Positions 26,357 to 38,069 are shown, numbered from the stretch's first letter. The stretch is 58,080 bases of DNA from Nocardioides sp. (GCF_014360585.1 NZ_JACIXG010000028.1:1-58080), one strand, 5' to 3'. The notes: generated from the sequence alone by a model not told the origin. A program made the numbers and translations.

Positions 26357-26551
26357 GCCTCAATCCAGCGATGGAAATGGCGCTGGGGCGCGTGGTCCCC
26401 TTCCCCTGGTGGGCAGCGGCCCAGGGCGTGTCGATGTGTCGGACCTCGCTGGCCGGGACCTCGACGGCGCACCGATAGCGTCGCGAGGCGGCTCACCCAT
26501 GTCGCGGTCGCCTTGGACCGCGACCCTCAAACGAGAGGAAATCTGAACGAT

Positions 26552-28330
26552 ATGGACACCCTGGTGCCTCAGGCACGCGACCTCGCCGAGCGGTTCCTCG
26601 CCCCAATGGGGCAGCGCTGGGAACACGCTCAGGGCACCGCAGAACGCGCTGCCGAGCTCGCCGCAGGCCTCCCACCCGAGCAGCGGAACACGGTCGTGGC
26701 CGCAGCGTGGCTGCACGACATCGGGCACGCCCCCGAGCTCGAGCGCACCGGGTACGCCCCGATCGACGGTGCGCTCCATCTTCGTGAGCAGGGTTGGCCG
26801 CCGACCGTGGTCGATCTGGTGGCCCACCACTCCGGTGCCCGGTTCGAGGCATACGCACGCGGATTGGCCGATGAGCACGCCGAGTTCGGGTTCGAGGACA
26901 CACCGCTCGACGACCTACTCGCCGCCGCCGACCTGACGTCGGGACCGGGAGGCGAGAGATACACGTTCGACGACCTGCTCGCCGAGATCCGCGAGCGCTA
27001 TCCGGAGTCCAGCGAGGTGCCGGTGGCGTGGCAGGTCGCTGAGCCGCTCATGCGAGAGGCACTCACCCGCGCCGAGAACAACCTGCGCTGGGCCACCGGC
27101 GAGATCACCACCGCTGACGCCGCCACCGCACGCAAGGCGATGGTCGAGACCCTCGCGGCGAACCCCGACTTGGCCGACCCATCGGTCCTGGCCGCGTTCG
27201 CGACGGTGCCGCGCCATATGTTCGTTCCCGCCGGGACGCCGCTCTCTGACGCCTACGACATCGACCAGGCGATCATGACCCGCCACGACCTGACCGGGAT
27301 GCCCATCTCGTCGGTCTCCGCGCCGTGGCTGCAGGCTCAGATGGCCCTCGCCGCTCGCCTGCGCCCTGGCGACCGGGTGCTCGAGATCGGCTCCGGCGGC
27401 TACAACGCCGCCCTGCTCTCCGAGATTGTCGGCGAGCACGGCACCGTGGTCACCGTCGACGTCGACCCGTGGGTCACCGCACGCACCCAGCGGTTCCTCG
27501 AGGCAACCGGGTACGGCGACCGAGTCGAGGTCATCACCGCCGACGCCGAGCTCCCCCTGCCCGGCCAGCGCGTGTTCGACGCGATCATCGTCACCGTCGG
27601 AGCCTGGGACATCCCATCGGCTTGGACCGACCAACTCGCGCCCGCAGGCCACCTCGTGGTCCCGCTGGCGATGGGGCTCACCACCAGGTCGCTCTCCCTC
27701 CGCCGCAAAGACGACCACCTGGTGGCGACCTCGTCCCAAGTGTGTGGGTTCGTCCCGATGCAGGGCATCGGCGCACACGTGCGTCACCAAATGCACGTCA
27801 CCGACCCCGCCGGGATTCCGGTGACATTCACCTCGGACAGTGTGATGCCGCTCAATCCGGATGACCTTGGCCAGATGCTCAGCGGCGAGAGCACCGAGGC
27901 CTGGTCGGGCGTCTCGATCGCGCAGGGGCAGGTCGATCTGTCAGGGATGCTGTTGTGGATGACGAGCCACGAACCCGAGTGGTGCGGGGCGATGAGCCCA
28001 GCCGGTGGCGCCCTCCATCCCGACAGGGTCCTGACTGTATGGCCGAACGCGCTGGTCACCTACGACGCGTTCTCGACACTCACCATGCGCGACCTGAGCA
28101 ACACCGACGACGGGTTCGAACTCGGAGCCCGCGGGTTCGGCCCGGAAGGCGCGGAAGCCGCTGGACGAGTCATAACGCTGCTCCAAGCATGGGACCACGC
28201 GGGACGGCCCAGCGAGCCCAAGATCCGCTACCTCCGCAAGGACACACCACCCGCCGAAGCAGTCGATCACTCTCTACTGCTCAAGAAGAAGCATGGTCAC
28301 GTAGCCCTCACCTGGCAGGTGCACCAGTGA
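26552..28330 (+). CDS. Fusion of HD phosphohydrolase domain and FxLD-system-type methyltransferase
   Basis: 592 residues in one uninterrupted frame; ATG 26552 is preceded by GAGAGGAAA, and an upstream extension to 26513 is less likely. Residues 1 to about 190 form an HD domain with His24, His55-Asp56 (WLHDIGH), HHSGA (92-96) and Asp127, the full metal-binding set. From about 210 (FATVPRHMFVPAG) to the end it is a PIMT-like methyltransferase with VLEIGSGGYNAALLSEIVG (about 276-294), VTVDVDPW and VGAWDIPSAWTDQLAP, closely similar to the enzyme at 22405-23688. HD domains cleave phosphate esters of nucleotides or other metabolites. The fused pairing with a peptide methyltransferase is unusual. 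It is the last gene of the GntR set. Confidence 0.88.
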   Translation: MDTLVPQARDLAERFLAPMGQRWEHAQGTAERAAELAAGLPPEQRNTVVAAAWLHDIGHAPELERTGYAPIDGALHLREQGWPPTVVDLVAHHSGARFEAYARGLADEHAEFGFEDTPLDDLLAAADLTSGPGGERYTFDDLLAEIRERYPESSEVPVAWQVAEPLMREALTRAENNLRWATGEITTADAATARKAMVETLAANPDLADPSVLAAFATVPRHMFVPAGTPLSDAYDIDQAIMTRHDLTGMPISSVSAPWLQAQMALAARLRPGDRVLEIGSGGYNAALLSEIVGEHGTVVTVDVDPWVTARTQRFLEATGYGDRVEVITADAELPLPGQRVFDAIIVTVGAWDIPSAWTDQLAPAGHLVVPLAMGLTTRSLSLRRKDDHLVATSSQVCGFVPMQGIGAHVRHQMHVTDPAGIPVTFTSDSVMPLNPDDLGQMLSGESTEAWSGVSIAQGQVDLSGMLLWMTSHEPEWCGAMSPAGGALHPDRVLTVWPNALVTYDAFSTLTMRDLSNTDDGFELGARGFGPEGAEAAGRVITLLQAWDHAGRPSEPKIRYLRKDTPPAEAVDHSLLLKKKHGHVALTWQVHQ

Positions 28331-28577
28331 CGCCGCCCCTCCACCCTTCCACAGGTGAGGAGAGCGATCGACACCCATGCCGCGGCGGCGAGTTCTATGA
28401 GGTCAAACAAGGGTCACGTGCTGCCGTTCGCCCGTAAAGGCCGGGCCGGTCCTTCACCGTTTGGCCCTCAGGTCCTTTGTACGACGAGGGCGGTCATGAG
28501 ACCGAGGCGTCTGGTGACCGAGTACTTAACAGTGGCCGGTCGACGACATACGCACATGACCCGCCCACCGAACTGAG
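28331..28577. other. Intergenic region after the HD-methyltransferase gene
   Basis: About 250 bases without a supported gene. It separates the RiPP locus from the glycyl-tRNA synthetase gene. I looked for a tRNA piece or a short repeat matching the sequence next to the integrase and saw none by eye. A second precursor gene is also not visible here. Confidence 0.4.
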
Positions 28578-28611
28578 CGGGCCCGAGACATCAAGTGAGG
28601 TCCCGGGCCCG
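28578..28611 (-). terminator. Intrinsic terminator after glyQS
   Basis: CGGGCCCGAGAC (28578-28589) and GTCCCGGGCCCG (28600-28611) form a 12-bp stem with one mismatch and a ten-base loop, 20 bases beyond the glyQS stop on the minus strand. Because the stem is nearly symmetrical it may act for both strands. Confidence 0.65.
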
Positions 28612-28630
28612 TTGCAGTGTGCGTGATGGC

Positions 28631-31665
<3,035 letters not shown>

Positions 31666-32158
31666 CGTTCATCAGTCGAAGGCGAGAGCGCGTCCCGAAC
31701 CTGGAAAATGCGCACAGAAACACGGCCAAGAACATCATCGGCCCAGGTTTCCTGGAAGCCATCCTCTCAGCCGACTTCGTCGCGAGACCACCGGATATCT
31801 TGCGCCTCTGCATCACCTTGGCAGCGCCTGCGACGCGATAGTGACATAGAGAAACTTCGGGTTGATCGCCATCAACGACCAGCTACGGGCTCACCGCGAG
31901 CCGACAACCCCGTCATCGGAACCACCTCTCCTCTCACCGCCACTCACGGAGTGAACCTCAGGGTGTTGGGGGCTGCGTTCAGGGTTCAGCACCGGCCGAT
32001 TCAAGCAATGTGCGCATAGGTGTCGGCAGCGGGGAGGTCACCGGTCAGTCCCCGACCGGTCACGGGCACGAGGTGGCCGCCGCGGACCGTCGCGTGCCTG
32101 AGGCACCTGATGAGGCCCATCGACGGTCACGTTCGGCCCACCAAGTGCCCAGCCTTGG
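31666..32158. other. Non-coding stretch upstream of glyQS
   Basis: Nearly 500 bases with no gene I can support. A plus-strand frame near 31700-31840 reads FLEAILSADFVARPPDILRL before a stop and might be the tail of a lost recombinase-like gene, but I cannot confirm a family. The glyQS promoter should lie in the first 100 bases. Confidence 0.35.
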
Positions 32159-32695
32159 TCAGAGAGTGGCCGGCCCCTGGACGCGGTCCGGCTCGCACCG
32201 CATCCGCTTCCCCCGCGGGAACGCCTTCCCCGCAATACCGAGACCAGGAAGATCCGCGTGATAGACCTCAGCGAGACGGCCGGTAGTAGCGGTCGTCTCG
32301 ATGACCATTCCTCGTTCGTCAGCAGCCTCGCGAAGCATCGCAAGGACCGCTCGGCGCAGGTCACGGCCGCTGCCACAGCCCGGACGTGCGGACATATGGT
32401 CGAGGATGATCCAGCCGCGCCGATTGGTTCCGATCACCGCTATGACAGCGTCGCGGTCGAGAGTCATGTAGTACCGGGACGCCGGCCACCTGACCACCAC
32501 GAGTTGCACGACCACTAAGAGCACGTGGGCCGGCCACCACAGGAACGCCAACATCAACGACAAGATCCGTTCCGCGGCGGTTCCATTCCGGATCCCGTGC
32601 ACGTAGCCGCGCTCGGCCCACCACACCATCCTGGGCACGTCGCGCAGTCGCGGTGGCAGCGTGCCAGGCACCGTTGGCGGTGCGGGTGGGCGCAT
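32159..32695 (-). CDS. Unknown protein with a membrane segment
   Basis: About 178 residues starting at ATG 32695 (MRPPAPPTVPGTLPP). After a Pro-rich N-terminus it has one strongly hydrophobic region, ILSLMLAFLWWPAHVLLVVV, probably one or two membrane helices near residues 45-70. A cytosolic domain with AVIAVIGTNRRGWIILDHMS and LRRAVLAMLREAADERGM follows, faintly like the end of a GNAT acetyltransferase (strand, basic glycine-rich loop, helix). I cannot assign a function. Its promoter region faces the lipoprotein gene on the other strand. Confidence 0.55.
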   Translation of the reverse strand: MRPPAPPTVPGTLPPRLRDVPRMVWWAERGYVHGIRNGTAAERILSLMLAFLWWPAHVLLVVVQLVVVRWPASRYYMTLDRDAVIAVIGTNRRGWIILDHMSARPGCGSGRDLRRAVLAMLREAADERGMVIETTATTGRLAEVYHADLPGLGIAGKAFPRGKRMRCEPDRVQGPATL

Positions 32696-32838
32696 GCTCA
32701 CATCACAGCACAAGGGGCGCCGCGCCGTGCGACCCACCCCAGCATCAGTGCTGTCATCGTCGCCGTCCGGCAGCTGGGCGCGGTTCGAGGTCCCATGCAA
32801 ACGCGTCGGGCGAGGCAGACAGACAACGAATCATGCGA

Positions 32839-32871
32839 TTTTCACATGTTCATCGCGCTATCATGTGAAAA
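32839..32871. promoter_or_regulatory. Long perfect inverted repeat in divergent promoter region
   Basis: TTTTCACATG (32839-32848) and CATGTGAAAA (32862-32871) form a perfect 10-bp inverted repeat around 13 bases. It lies between the divergent membrane-protein and lipoprotein genes, 117 bp before the lipoprotein start. It is AT-rich in a GC-rich context and could be a dimeric regulator's operator. Confidence 0.5.
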
Positions 32872-32987
32872 CATCACATTGCAAGTGGGCAAGCACGCCC
32901 CACGACGACATCCAACAAGACGCAAAGACCGTCGAAAGCGGAGCGGCAGACGCAGTTCGATTCAACAAGGGGGCGACGACGATATTC

Positions 32988-33665
32988 ATGCACTGGATCA
33001 CCGCCACAGCAACCACCATGGCCGTCGTCACACTCACCGCCGGCTGCAGGTCAGCAGACCACACAGAACCCGCCGAGCACGTGCACTCCGGAAGGCTTAC
33101 CCCAACAGAGGCGCAAACGCTTCTCCTCGAGGCGGACGACCTCCCCAAAGACTGGCGCCCGGAGGACAGCGCCGTGAAGCGCAGCTTCACATCACTCGAC
33201 ACCACAGGACTCTCCCCCGCCAGCTGCGCATCAGCCTGGGCAAGGCTTGACACCATCCAGCAACAGTGGGACGGCGCGCCTATTCAGGAGAAGACGACGT
33301 ACCAGAACAGCGACGGTGCGCTCGTAACCCATTCCATCACCAACGACCCCAGCCTCGAGCCGGAGCAACTTCGCCACCCCCTCGATCAACTGCCGGAGGC
33401 CTGCGCCTCCTACCAAGTGACCAGGCCTGACGGATCCGCATACACGGGAGGCATCAAGGTCCTCGATCTCAGCAGGGACAACATCGGCCTAGCACAGACA
33501 TGGGGCCAGCCCGACGGCACGCTGACCGATGTCTATTTCGCATACATCATTCGCCACACAACAGTAATCACCGTCCGAACCGACGGGAGCGTCAAGGACC
33601 CCACCGCCTTCTTGGAGATCGTCGAGGCCGCAACGAAGAAGGTCGACCAGGCTACCCAGACTTGA
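32988..33665 (+). CDS. Secreted lipoprotein of unknown function
   Basis: 225 residues when started at ATG 32988. It has a short signal peptide (MHWITATATTMAVVTLTAGC) ending in a lipobox-like LTAGC, so the Cys should be lipidated and the protein tethered outside the membrane. The mature part resembles small actinobacterial sensor-like lipoproteins: LTPTEAQTLLLEADDLPKDW, then paired Cys residues (SPASCAS and LPEACASYQ), then beta strands to the end. No catalytic motif is visible. The upstream frame to 32661 has no signal peptide and is not used. Confidence 0.7.
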   Translation: MHWITATATTMAVVTLTAGCRSADHTEPAEHVHSGRLTPTEAQTLLLEADDLPKDWRPEDSAVKRSFTSLDTTGLSPASCASAWARLDTIQQQWDGAPIQEKTTYQNSDGALVTHSITNDPSLEPEQLRHPLDQLPEACASYQVTRPDGSAYTGGIKVLDLSRDNIGLAQTWGQPDGTLTDVYFAYIIRHTTVITVRTDGSVKDPTAFLEIVEAATKKVDQATQT

Positions 33666-33962
33666 CGAACATCGAGCCAGTTGCCCATCAGCGATGGGAC
33701 CAACATGTCCCCGAAGGCCGCAGCAGCATGGAGGGTAGGCACACGCTCTCGTGACCCACCCGTGGCGAGCGCGACTTCTGCAGAAACTCCCCAGGCTCCA
33801 CTCGTCAACACCTCCAACAGCAGACACGGAAAGCCTGGCCGGCAACACGTGCCCCGAGCGCCCCGGACGCCGGCGCATACGAGTCAACCCCGCGAGAGAG
33901 CTTCGACCCATGAGCGCGTGCCGATTGGCCGACCTCCCGCCGGCCATCCGCCGAAAGAGCAG

Positions 33963-34238
33963 TCAAGCCACTCGATGCGCGCGCAGGAACGACTCGAGGT
34001 CCTCCACGAGGTACACAATCTTTGACCCGACCTTGACGTACGCCGGCCCATCGCCCGCGCCACGCCATTTCTTGAGGGTTGCGCAAGCGATGCCCATGAA
34101 CACCGCCGCATCTTCCGGCGTCAATGCCATTCGGTCATGCAGCGCCCGCACTGCCGGACCATGCGACGCTCGCGCCCCCGCCGATACCTCAGCATGTGGA
34201 CCAGCGCGACCTCGGTCAACATTGCGCGGACTCGTCAT
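33963..34238 (-). CDS. Helix-turn-helix protein, probable excisionase
   Basis: 91 residues; the folded part is the last 55: ALTPEDAAVFMGIACATLKK then GDGPAYVKVGSKIVYLVEDL. This is the winged-helix pattern of MerR-like excisionase proteins (AlpA/Xis type). ATG 34130 (MALTPEDA) may be the true start, the first 36 residues being poorly ordered. It is divergent from the integrase gene 114 bp away, the usual place for an excisionase that directs the integrase towards removal of the element. Confidence 0.78.
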   Translation of the reverse strand: MTSPRNVDRGRAGPHAEVSAGARASHGPAVRALHDRMALTPEDAAVFMGIACATLKKWRGAGDGPAYVKVGSKIVYLVEDLESFLRAHRVA

Positions 34239-34296
34239 CGCAGCATCCTTCGGTCGCGGGACTATCCAGACAGCCCCTTCGTCTCATGCAGAACTA

Positions 34297-34335
34297 ACAC
34301 TAGTTTACTTTGAACATGCGTTAATCACACTAGTT
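34297..34335. promoter_or_regulatory. Direct repeats before the integrase gene
   Basis: ACACTAGTT occurs at 34297-34305 and again at 34327-34335, exactly 30 bp (about three helical turns) apart, in AT-rich DNA between the excisionase-like gene and the integrase start. Binding sites for the HTH protein or a promoter control region are plausible. Confidence 0.5.
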
Positions 34336-34351
34336 GGGCTACGCTCTGTTT

Positions 34352-35605
34352 GTGACCCGAGCAGCAACCAGCAAACTCGCCCCTGGCGAGGACAGCATCG
34401 ATCGAGTGCACCCCATCCAACAGCCCGACGGCTCGTGGCGAATCCAGTGGACGATCGTTCTGCGTGATGGCCGTACCAAGAGGCCGAGCTCGTTCGGACC
34501 AACTGTCGGCGAAGCCCGTCGGCGCGCCAAAAGCAAGGCTAAGGAACTACTGCAGACCGGGGGTGGAGACTGGAAGCTGACTACTCCCCTCTCCGAGTAC
34601 ATCAACCAAGTGACCAAGCCTGCCCTGAAGAAGGCCGACCTCCGCCCGCTGACTAGAGCCAGCTATGACGCAGCCCTGGAGATGGTGCTCGGCAAGTGCG
34701 TCAAATGCTCTAGGCAAGGAAGACGCCACGAGTTCGGGCTCAAGTCATACACGATCGGGGCAGGAATTCGCCGTGCCCCACTGGAGAACCTGCTCGCAGA
34801 GGTCTCCGAGCGCCACGGGGTCGCGAAGGCCCGGCATTGTCGAACCATATTGAACGAGTACCTCATCCAGAAACTCGTCCGCGACGACCTGGTACCCGCG
34901 AACCCACTCGCCGGGATGCGCCTATCGACCGTCACCGGCAAGAAGAAGGCCACGCGGACACGAGGTGGCCGCGCCATCGACCGAAAGCAGTACAAGAGAT
35001 TTCTCCGCTGGCTCCTAGCCCTGGAACCCGCCGACCTCATCATCATGAAGGGTCATGCCTGGCCGAAAGAGGTGCGGATCCAAAAGATTCGCAATGCCAT
35101 CGACATGACCCTCCTCCAGATGACGACAGGGCTGCGACAAACCGAAGCCCGACGCCTCACCTGGCCCTTGATGCAGGTCAATGACCAAGGCGTCATCAGC
35201 TTCGACATCACCGAGGAAGTCGCCAAGACCGGCGACGCCCGAGTCGTTCTCGTACTCGATCAACGGGTGGCCAAGCGCTTCCTTGACCGTCAGCATGAGA
35301 CCGAAGCAATCGGGTACGTCCTCGGTTCCCCCTCGGACCCCTCAAAGATGTGGGCTCGCAGCAATTGTGGCGCAGCGGTCCGCGAGCTTTACGAATTGGG
35401 CGCCAAGGAACTGGGCATCGACGTGATGCTTTCCGAGCGGTCCCACATGTGGCGCACAACGCTGCGAAGCTTCTACGAAGGGTACGTACCGCCGGCCGTG
35501 CTGAACTCCCAGTTCGGCCACTCCGAGAAGGTCGCCCAGAAGCACTACACCGACGTCCGCGACCTCAGGGGTCTCGCGGCCGCCGCCAAGCTTCCCAAGC
35601 CCTAG
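34352..35605 (+). CDS. Site-specific tyrosine integrase
   Basis: About 417 residues from GTG 34352 (VTRAATSKLAPG). The N-terminal arm/AP2-like part (DGSWRIQWTIVLRDGRTKR), a SAM-like core-binding domain from TPLSEYINQV, with an inserted CVKC motif, and the catalytic domain follow. Catalytic residues: Arg in TGLRQTEARR, HMWR in RSHMWRTTLR, His in FGHS, Tyr in KHYTDV. It is complete and probably active. With the adjacent excisionase-like gene it forms the integration module of an element that ends before 35796. By eye it shares about two thirds of its residues with the truncated integrase at the left edge. Confidence 0.92.
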   Translation: MTRAATSKLAPGEDSIDRVHPIQQPDGSWRIQWTIVLRDGRTKRPSSFGPTVGEARRRAKSKAKELLQTGGGDWKLTTPLSEYINQVTKPALKKADLRPLTRASYDAALEMVLGKCVKCSRQGRRHEFGLKSYTIGAGIRRAPLENLLAEVSERHGVAKARHCRTILNEYLIQKLVRDDLVPANPLAGMRLSTVTGKKKATRTRGGRAIDRKQYKRFLRWLLALEPADLIIMKGHAWPKEVRIQKIRNAIDMTLLQMTTGLRQTEARRLTWPLMQVNDQGVISFDITEEVAKTGDARVVLVLDQRVAKRFLDRQHETEAIGYVLGSPSDPSKMWARSNCGAAVRELYELGAKELGIDVMLSERSHMWRTTLRSFYEGYVPPAVLNSQFGHSEKVAQKHYTDVRDLRGLAAAAKLPKP

Positions 35606-35795
35606 CCGAATCCGGGGATCAGGCTCGTGCGCTGCGAAACTACGCGCTGGACTACGCGCAAGCTCGGATACCTCAGGCACCCCTCAGAGCCCTACAGCGC
35701 CCCGAACCACTCATCCGATCTGACACCCACCAAGATCCCCCATGCCACGCTCCTATTGAGCCCAAGCACTCCAGCGAACGTGTCCGTGAGATGCA

Positions 35796-35841
35796 AAATG
35801 GCAGGTCAGCGGCACGAGGGTGCTGGTCTGACCTGCCATTT
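35796..35841 (-). terminator. Terminator of the suf operon
   Basis: AAATGGCAGGTCAG (35796-35809) and CTGACCTGCCATTT (35828-35841) are perfect 14-bp inverted repeats with an 18-base loop, about 30 bases after the last suf gene on the minus strand. Read in that direction the stem ends in TTTT, a classic rho-independent terminator. It also marks where normal chromosome resumes to the right of the integrase. Confidence 0.85.
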
Positions 35842-35871
35842 AAGCGTGCAGAATCCTCCGGCGTGGAACCG

Positions 35872-36354
35872 TCAGACGTTGAAGCCGAGGGCGCGCAGCT
35901 GCTCGCGGCCGTCGGGGGTGATCTTGTCCGGACCCCAGGGCGGCATCCAGACCCAGTTGATGTGCACGTCGTTGGCCATGCCCTCCAGAGCCTGCGAGGT
36001 CTGGTCCTGGATGACGTCGGTCAGCGGGCAGGCGGCCGAGGTCAGGGTCATGTCGAGGACCACGTTGGAGTGCTCCTCCACGTGGATCCCGTAGACCAGG
36101 CCGAGGTCGACTACGTTGATGCCGAGCTCGGGGTCGACGACGTCCTTCATCGCCTCTTCGACGTCCTCGATCTTCAGGCTCGCGCCCTCGACCGTGGACG
36201 AACGCATGCCCTGCCACTCCGGAGCCTCGTGCCCGTGCCCGTGGCCCGAGTGGTCGGAGTGATCGTGACCTGCATGGTCGTGACCGGCGTGGTCGTGACC
36301 GGCGTGGTCGTGACCCGCGTGGTCGTGTGTGCTGTGGTCGGTCTCAGTCATCAT
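35872..36354 (-). CDS. sufT: Metal-sulfur cluster assembly factor, SufT/PaaD-like (DUF59), with His-rich N-terminus
   Basis: 160 residues. The C-terminal 110 are the MIP18/DUF59 domain (VEEAMKDVVDPELGINVVDLGLVYG, then TLTSAACPLTDVIQDQ with its conserved Cys, then VWMPPWGPDKITPDGREQL); it supports maturation or transfer of Fe-S clusters. The first 45 residues are dominated by HDHAG repeats (four near-identical copies from a 15-bp DNA repeat) plus HSGHGHGHE, a likely Zn/Ni/Fe-binding arm not part of the standard domain. Last gene of the suf operon, with its ATG overlapping the sufU stop by 4 bp. Confidence 0.9.
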   Translation of the reverse strand: MMTETDHSTHDHAGHDHAGHDHAGHDHAGHDHSDHSGHGHGHEAPEWQGMRSSTVEGASLKIEDVEEAMKDVVDPELGINVVDLGLVYGIHVEEHSNVVLDMTLTSAACPLTDVIQDQTSQALEGMANDVHINWVWMPPWGPDKITPDGREQLRALGFNV

Positions 36355-36818
36355 TTCTCCTCAGCGAGCGCGTGCTCGTTTGCCTGGGCGGCTGCATCTT
36401 TCCAGGCCATCCACGACAGCAGCGCGCACTTGATCCGGGCGGGGAACTTGGCGACGCCGGCGAAGGCGATGCCGTCCTCCAGAATGTCCTCGTCGGGCTC
36501 CACCTGGCCCTTGCCCTGCATCAGCCGCAGGAACTCTTCGTGGATGACCATCGCCTCATCGACCGTCTTGCCGACGACGAGGTCGTTGAGCACGGAGGCC
36601 GAGGCCTGCGAGATGGAGCAGCCGAGGGAGTCGTACGAGATGTCCTCGATCTTGCCGCCGACGACGTGCACCCGCAGGGTGATCTCGTCACCGCAGGTCG
36701 GGTTGACGTGGTGAACCTCCGCCTCGAAGGGGTCGCGAAGACCCTTCCCGTGCGGGTTCTTGTAATGGTCCAGGATGATCTCCTGGTACATCGATTCTAG
36801 GTTCGCGGCAGTCATCAC
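36351..36818 (-). CDS. sufU: Fe-S assembly sulfur-transfer protein SufU
   Basis: 155-residue zinc protein that takes persulfide sulfur from SufS. Three Cys ligands are visible: NPTCGDEITL, SLGCSISQAS and RIKCALLSW, with the Asp of CGDE completing the site. The start YQEIILDHYKNPHGKG is typical. It overlaps sufS by 4 bp and sufT by 4 bp, so the three are translationally coupled. The length is that of Gram-positive SufU. Confidence 0.95.
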   Translation of the reverse strand: MMTAANLESMYQEIILDHYKNPHGKGLRDPFEAEVHHVNPTCGDEITLRVHVVGGKIEDISYDSLGCSISQASASVLNDLVVGKTVDEAMVIHEEFLRLMQGKGQVEPDEDILEDGIAFAGVAKFPARIKCALLSWMAWKDAAAQANEHALAEEK

Positions 36819-38068
36819 TTGTCCAACTTGAAGAAGCTACGTACGTATTCCAACCCCTCGACCAGCGCGTCGATCTCAGCAGGCGTGGTGTAGAGGTAGG
36901 ACGACATCCGGTTGGAGGCCTGTACGCCGAACCGCTGGTGGGCCGGCTTGGCGCAGTGGTGCCCGGCGCGGATGGCGACACCCTTGGAGTCGAGCACCTG
37001 AGCCACGTCGTGCGGGTGCACTCCGTCGAGCTCGAAGGAGATCGCGCCGCCGCGCTTGGCCGCGTCGGGCGGGCCGAGCACGGTCACACCGGGCACGCTC
37101 GCCAGACGCTCCAGTGCATAGGCCGTGATCGCCTGCTCGTGGGCGTGGATGTTCTCCATGCCGACGTGCATCAGGTATTCGAGCGCCGCACCGAGACCGA
37201 TAGCCTCGGCGATCGGCGGGGTGCCGGCCTCGAACTTGTGCGGGATCGGAGCGTAGGTCGCCTTCTCCATCGTCACGGTCGCGATCATCTCGCCACCGCC
37301 GAGGAACGGCGGCAGCGCCTCGAGCGCGGCACGCCGGCCCCACAGGACCCCGATGCCGGTCGGGCCGACGACCTTGTGGCCGGTGAAGACGAGGAAGTCA
37401 GGACGCTCCTCCTCCGGCATCGACGCCAGGTCGATCGGGAGCACCGGGGCGGCCTGGGCAGCGTCGATGACGACCAGCGCACCGACCTCGTGGGCCTTCC
37501 GAGTGATCTCGGCGATCGGGTTGATGGTGCCGAGCATGTTGGAGACCCAGGTCAGCGCCACGATCTTGGTCGCCGGGGTGATCAGCTCGTCGATGTTCGA
37601 CAGGTCGAGCTCACCGGAGTCGGTCAGCCCGAACCACTTCAACGACGCACCGGACCGCTGCGTGGCCAGCTGCCACGGAACGATGTTCGAGTGGTGCTCC
37701 ATCTCGGTGGTCACGACCACGTCACCGGGGCTCAGCGGCACCGTGTTGGCGACGAGGTTGAGACCCTCCGAGGCGTTCTTGGTGAAGATCACCTCGTCGC
37801 GCTCGGGCGCGCCGAGGAAGCGCGCGACGGTGTCGCGCGCCCCCTCGAAAGCCTCGGTCGCCTCGGCGCCCAGGTGGTGCATCGCCCGGGCGATGTTGGC
37901 GTTGTGCCGCTCCAGGTGGTCGACCATGGTGTCGATCACGATCTGCGGCTTCTGCGAGGTGTTGGCGCTGTCGAGGTAGACCAGCGGGGTCTCGCCGCCG
38001 TCGAAGGTGCGCTCCAGGATCGGGAAGTCCTTGCGGACCAGATCCAGGTCGGGCAGCAGACCCTTCAT
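36815..38068 (-). CDS. sufS: Cysteine desulfurase SufS
   Basis: 417-residue class II cysteine desulfurase (PLP enzyme) that supplies sulfur to SufU and SufBCD. The PLP Lys is in FTGHKVVGPTGIG, the co-factor Asp/His region in LVVIDAAQAAPVLP, and the catalytic Cys in RAGHHCAKPAHQRFG. ATG 38068 is chosen because it follows sufC by one base on this strand; the frame extension to 38137 overlaps SufC and is antisense-like. It fits the standard SUF order. Confidence 0.95.
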   Translation of the reverse strand: MKGLLPDLDLVRKDFPILERTFDGGETPLVYLDSANTSQKPQIVIDTMVDHLERHNANIARAMHHLGAEATEAFEGARDTVARFLGAPERDEVIFTKNASEGLNLVANTVPLSPGDVVVTTEMEHHSNIVPWQLATQRSGASLKWFGLTDSGELDLSNIDELITPATKIVALTWVSNMLGTINPIAEITRKAHEVGALVVIDAAQAAPVLPIDLASMPEEERPDFLVFTGHKVVGPTGIGVLWGRRAALEALPPFLGGGEMIATVTMEKATYAPIPHKFEAGTPPIAEAIGLGAALEYLMHVGMENIHAHEQAITAYALERLASVPGVTVLGPPDAAKRGGAISFELDGVHPHDVAQVLDSKGVAIRAGHHCAKPAHQRFGVQASNRMSSYLYTTPAEIDALVEGLEYVRSFFKLDK

Positions 38069-38069
38069 G

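Noticed and set aside
26357..26551. Search for a second lanthipeptide precursor before the HD-methyltransferase gene
   Set aside because: Short frames exist but lack an FxLD leader and a Cys-rich tail.
33489..33947. 152-residue minus-strand frame with many Cys
   Set aside because: Mostly antisense to the lipoprotein gene; Cys arise from GCA/ACA-type codons on the other strand and no family fits.
35606..35795. Search for a tRNA or att core next to the integrase
   Set aside because: No cloverleaf or CCA-end sequence seen, and no matching repeat found by eye near 1-230 or 28331-28577; att sites stay unassigned.
35350..36714. 454-residue plus-strand frame over the integrase end and sufT/sufU
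   Set aside because: It runs through the integrase in another frame and then antisense to suf genes; the Val-rich repeats are the mirror of the His arm.
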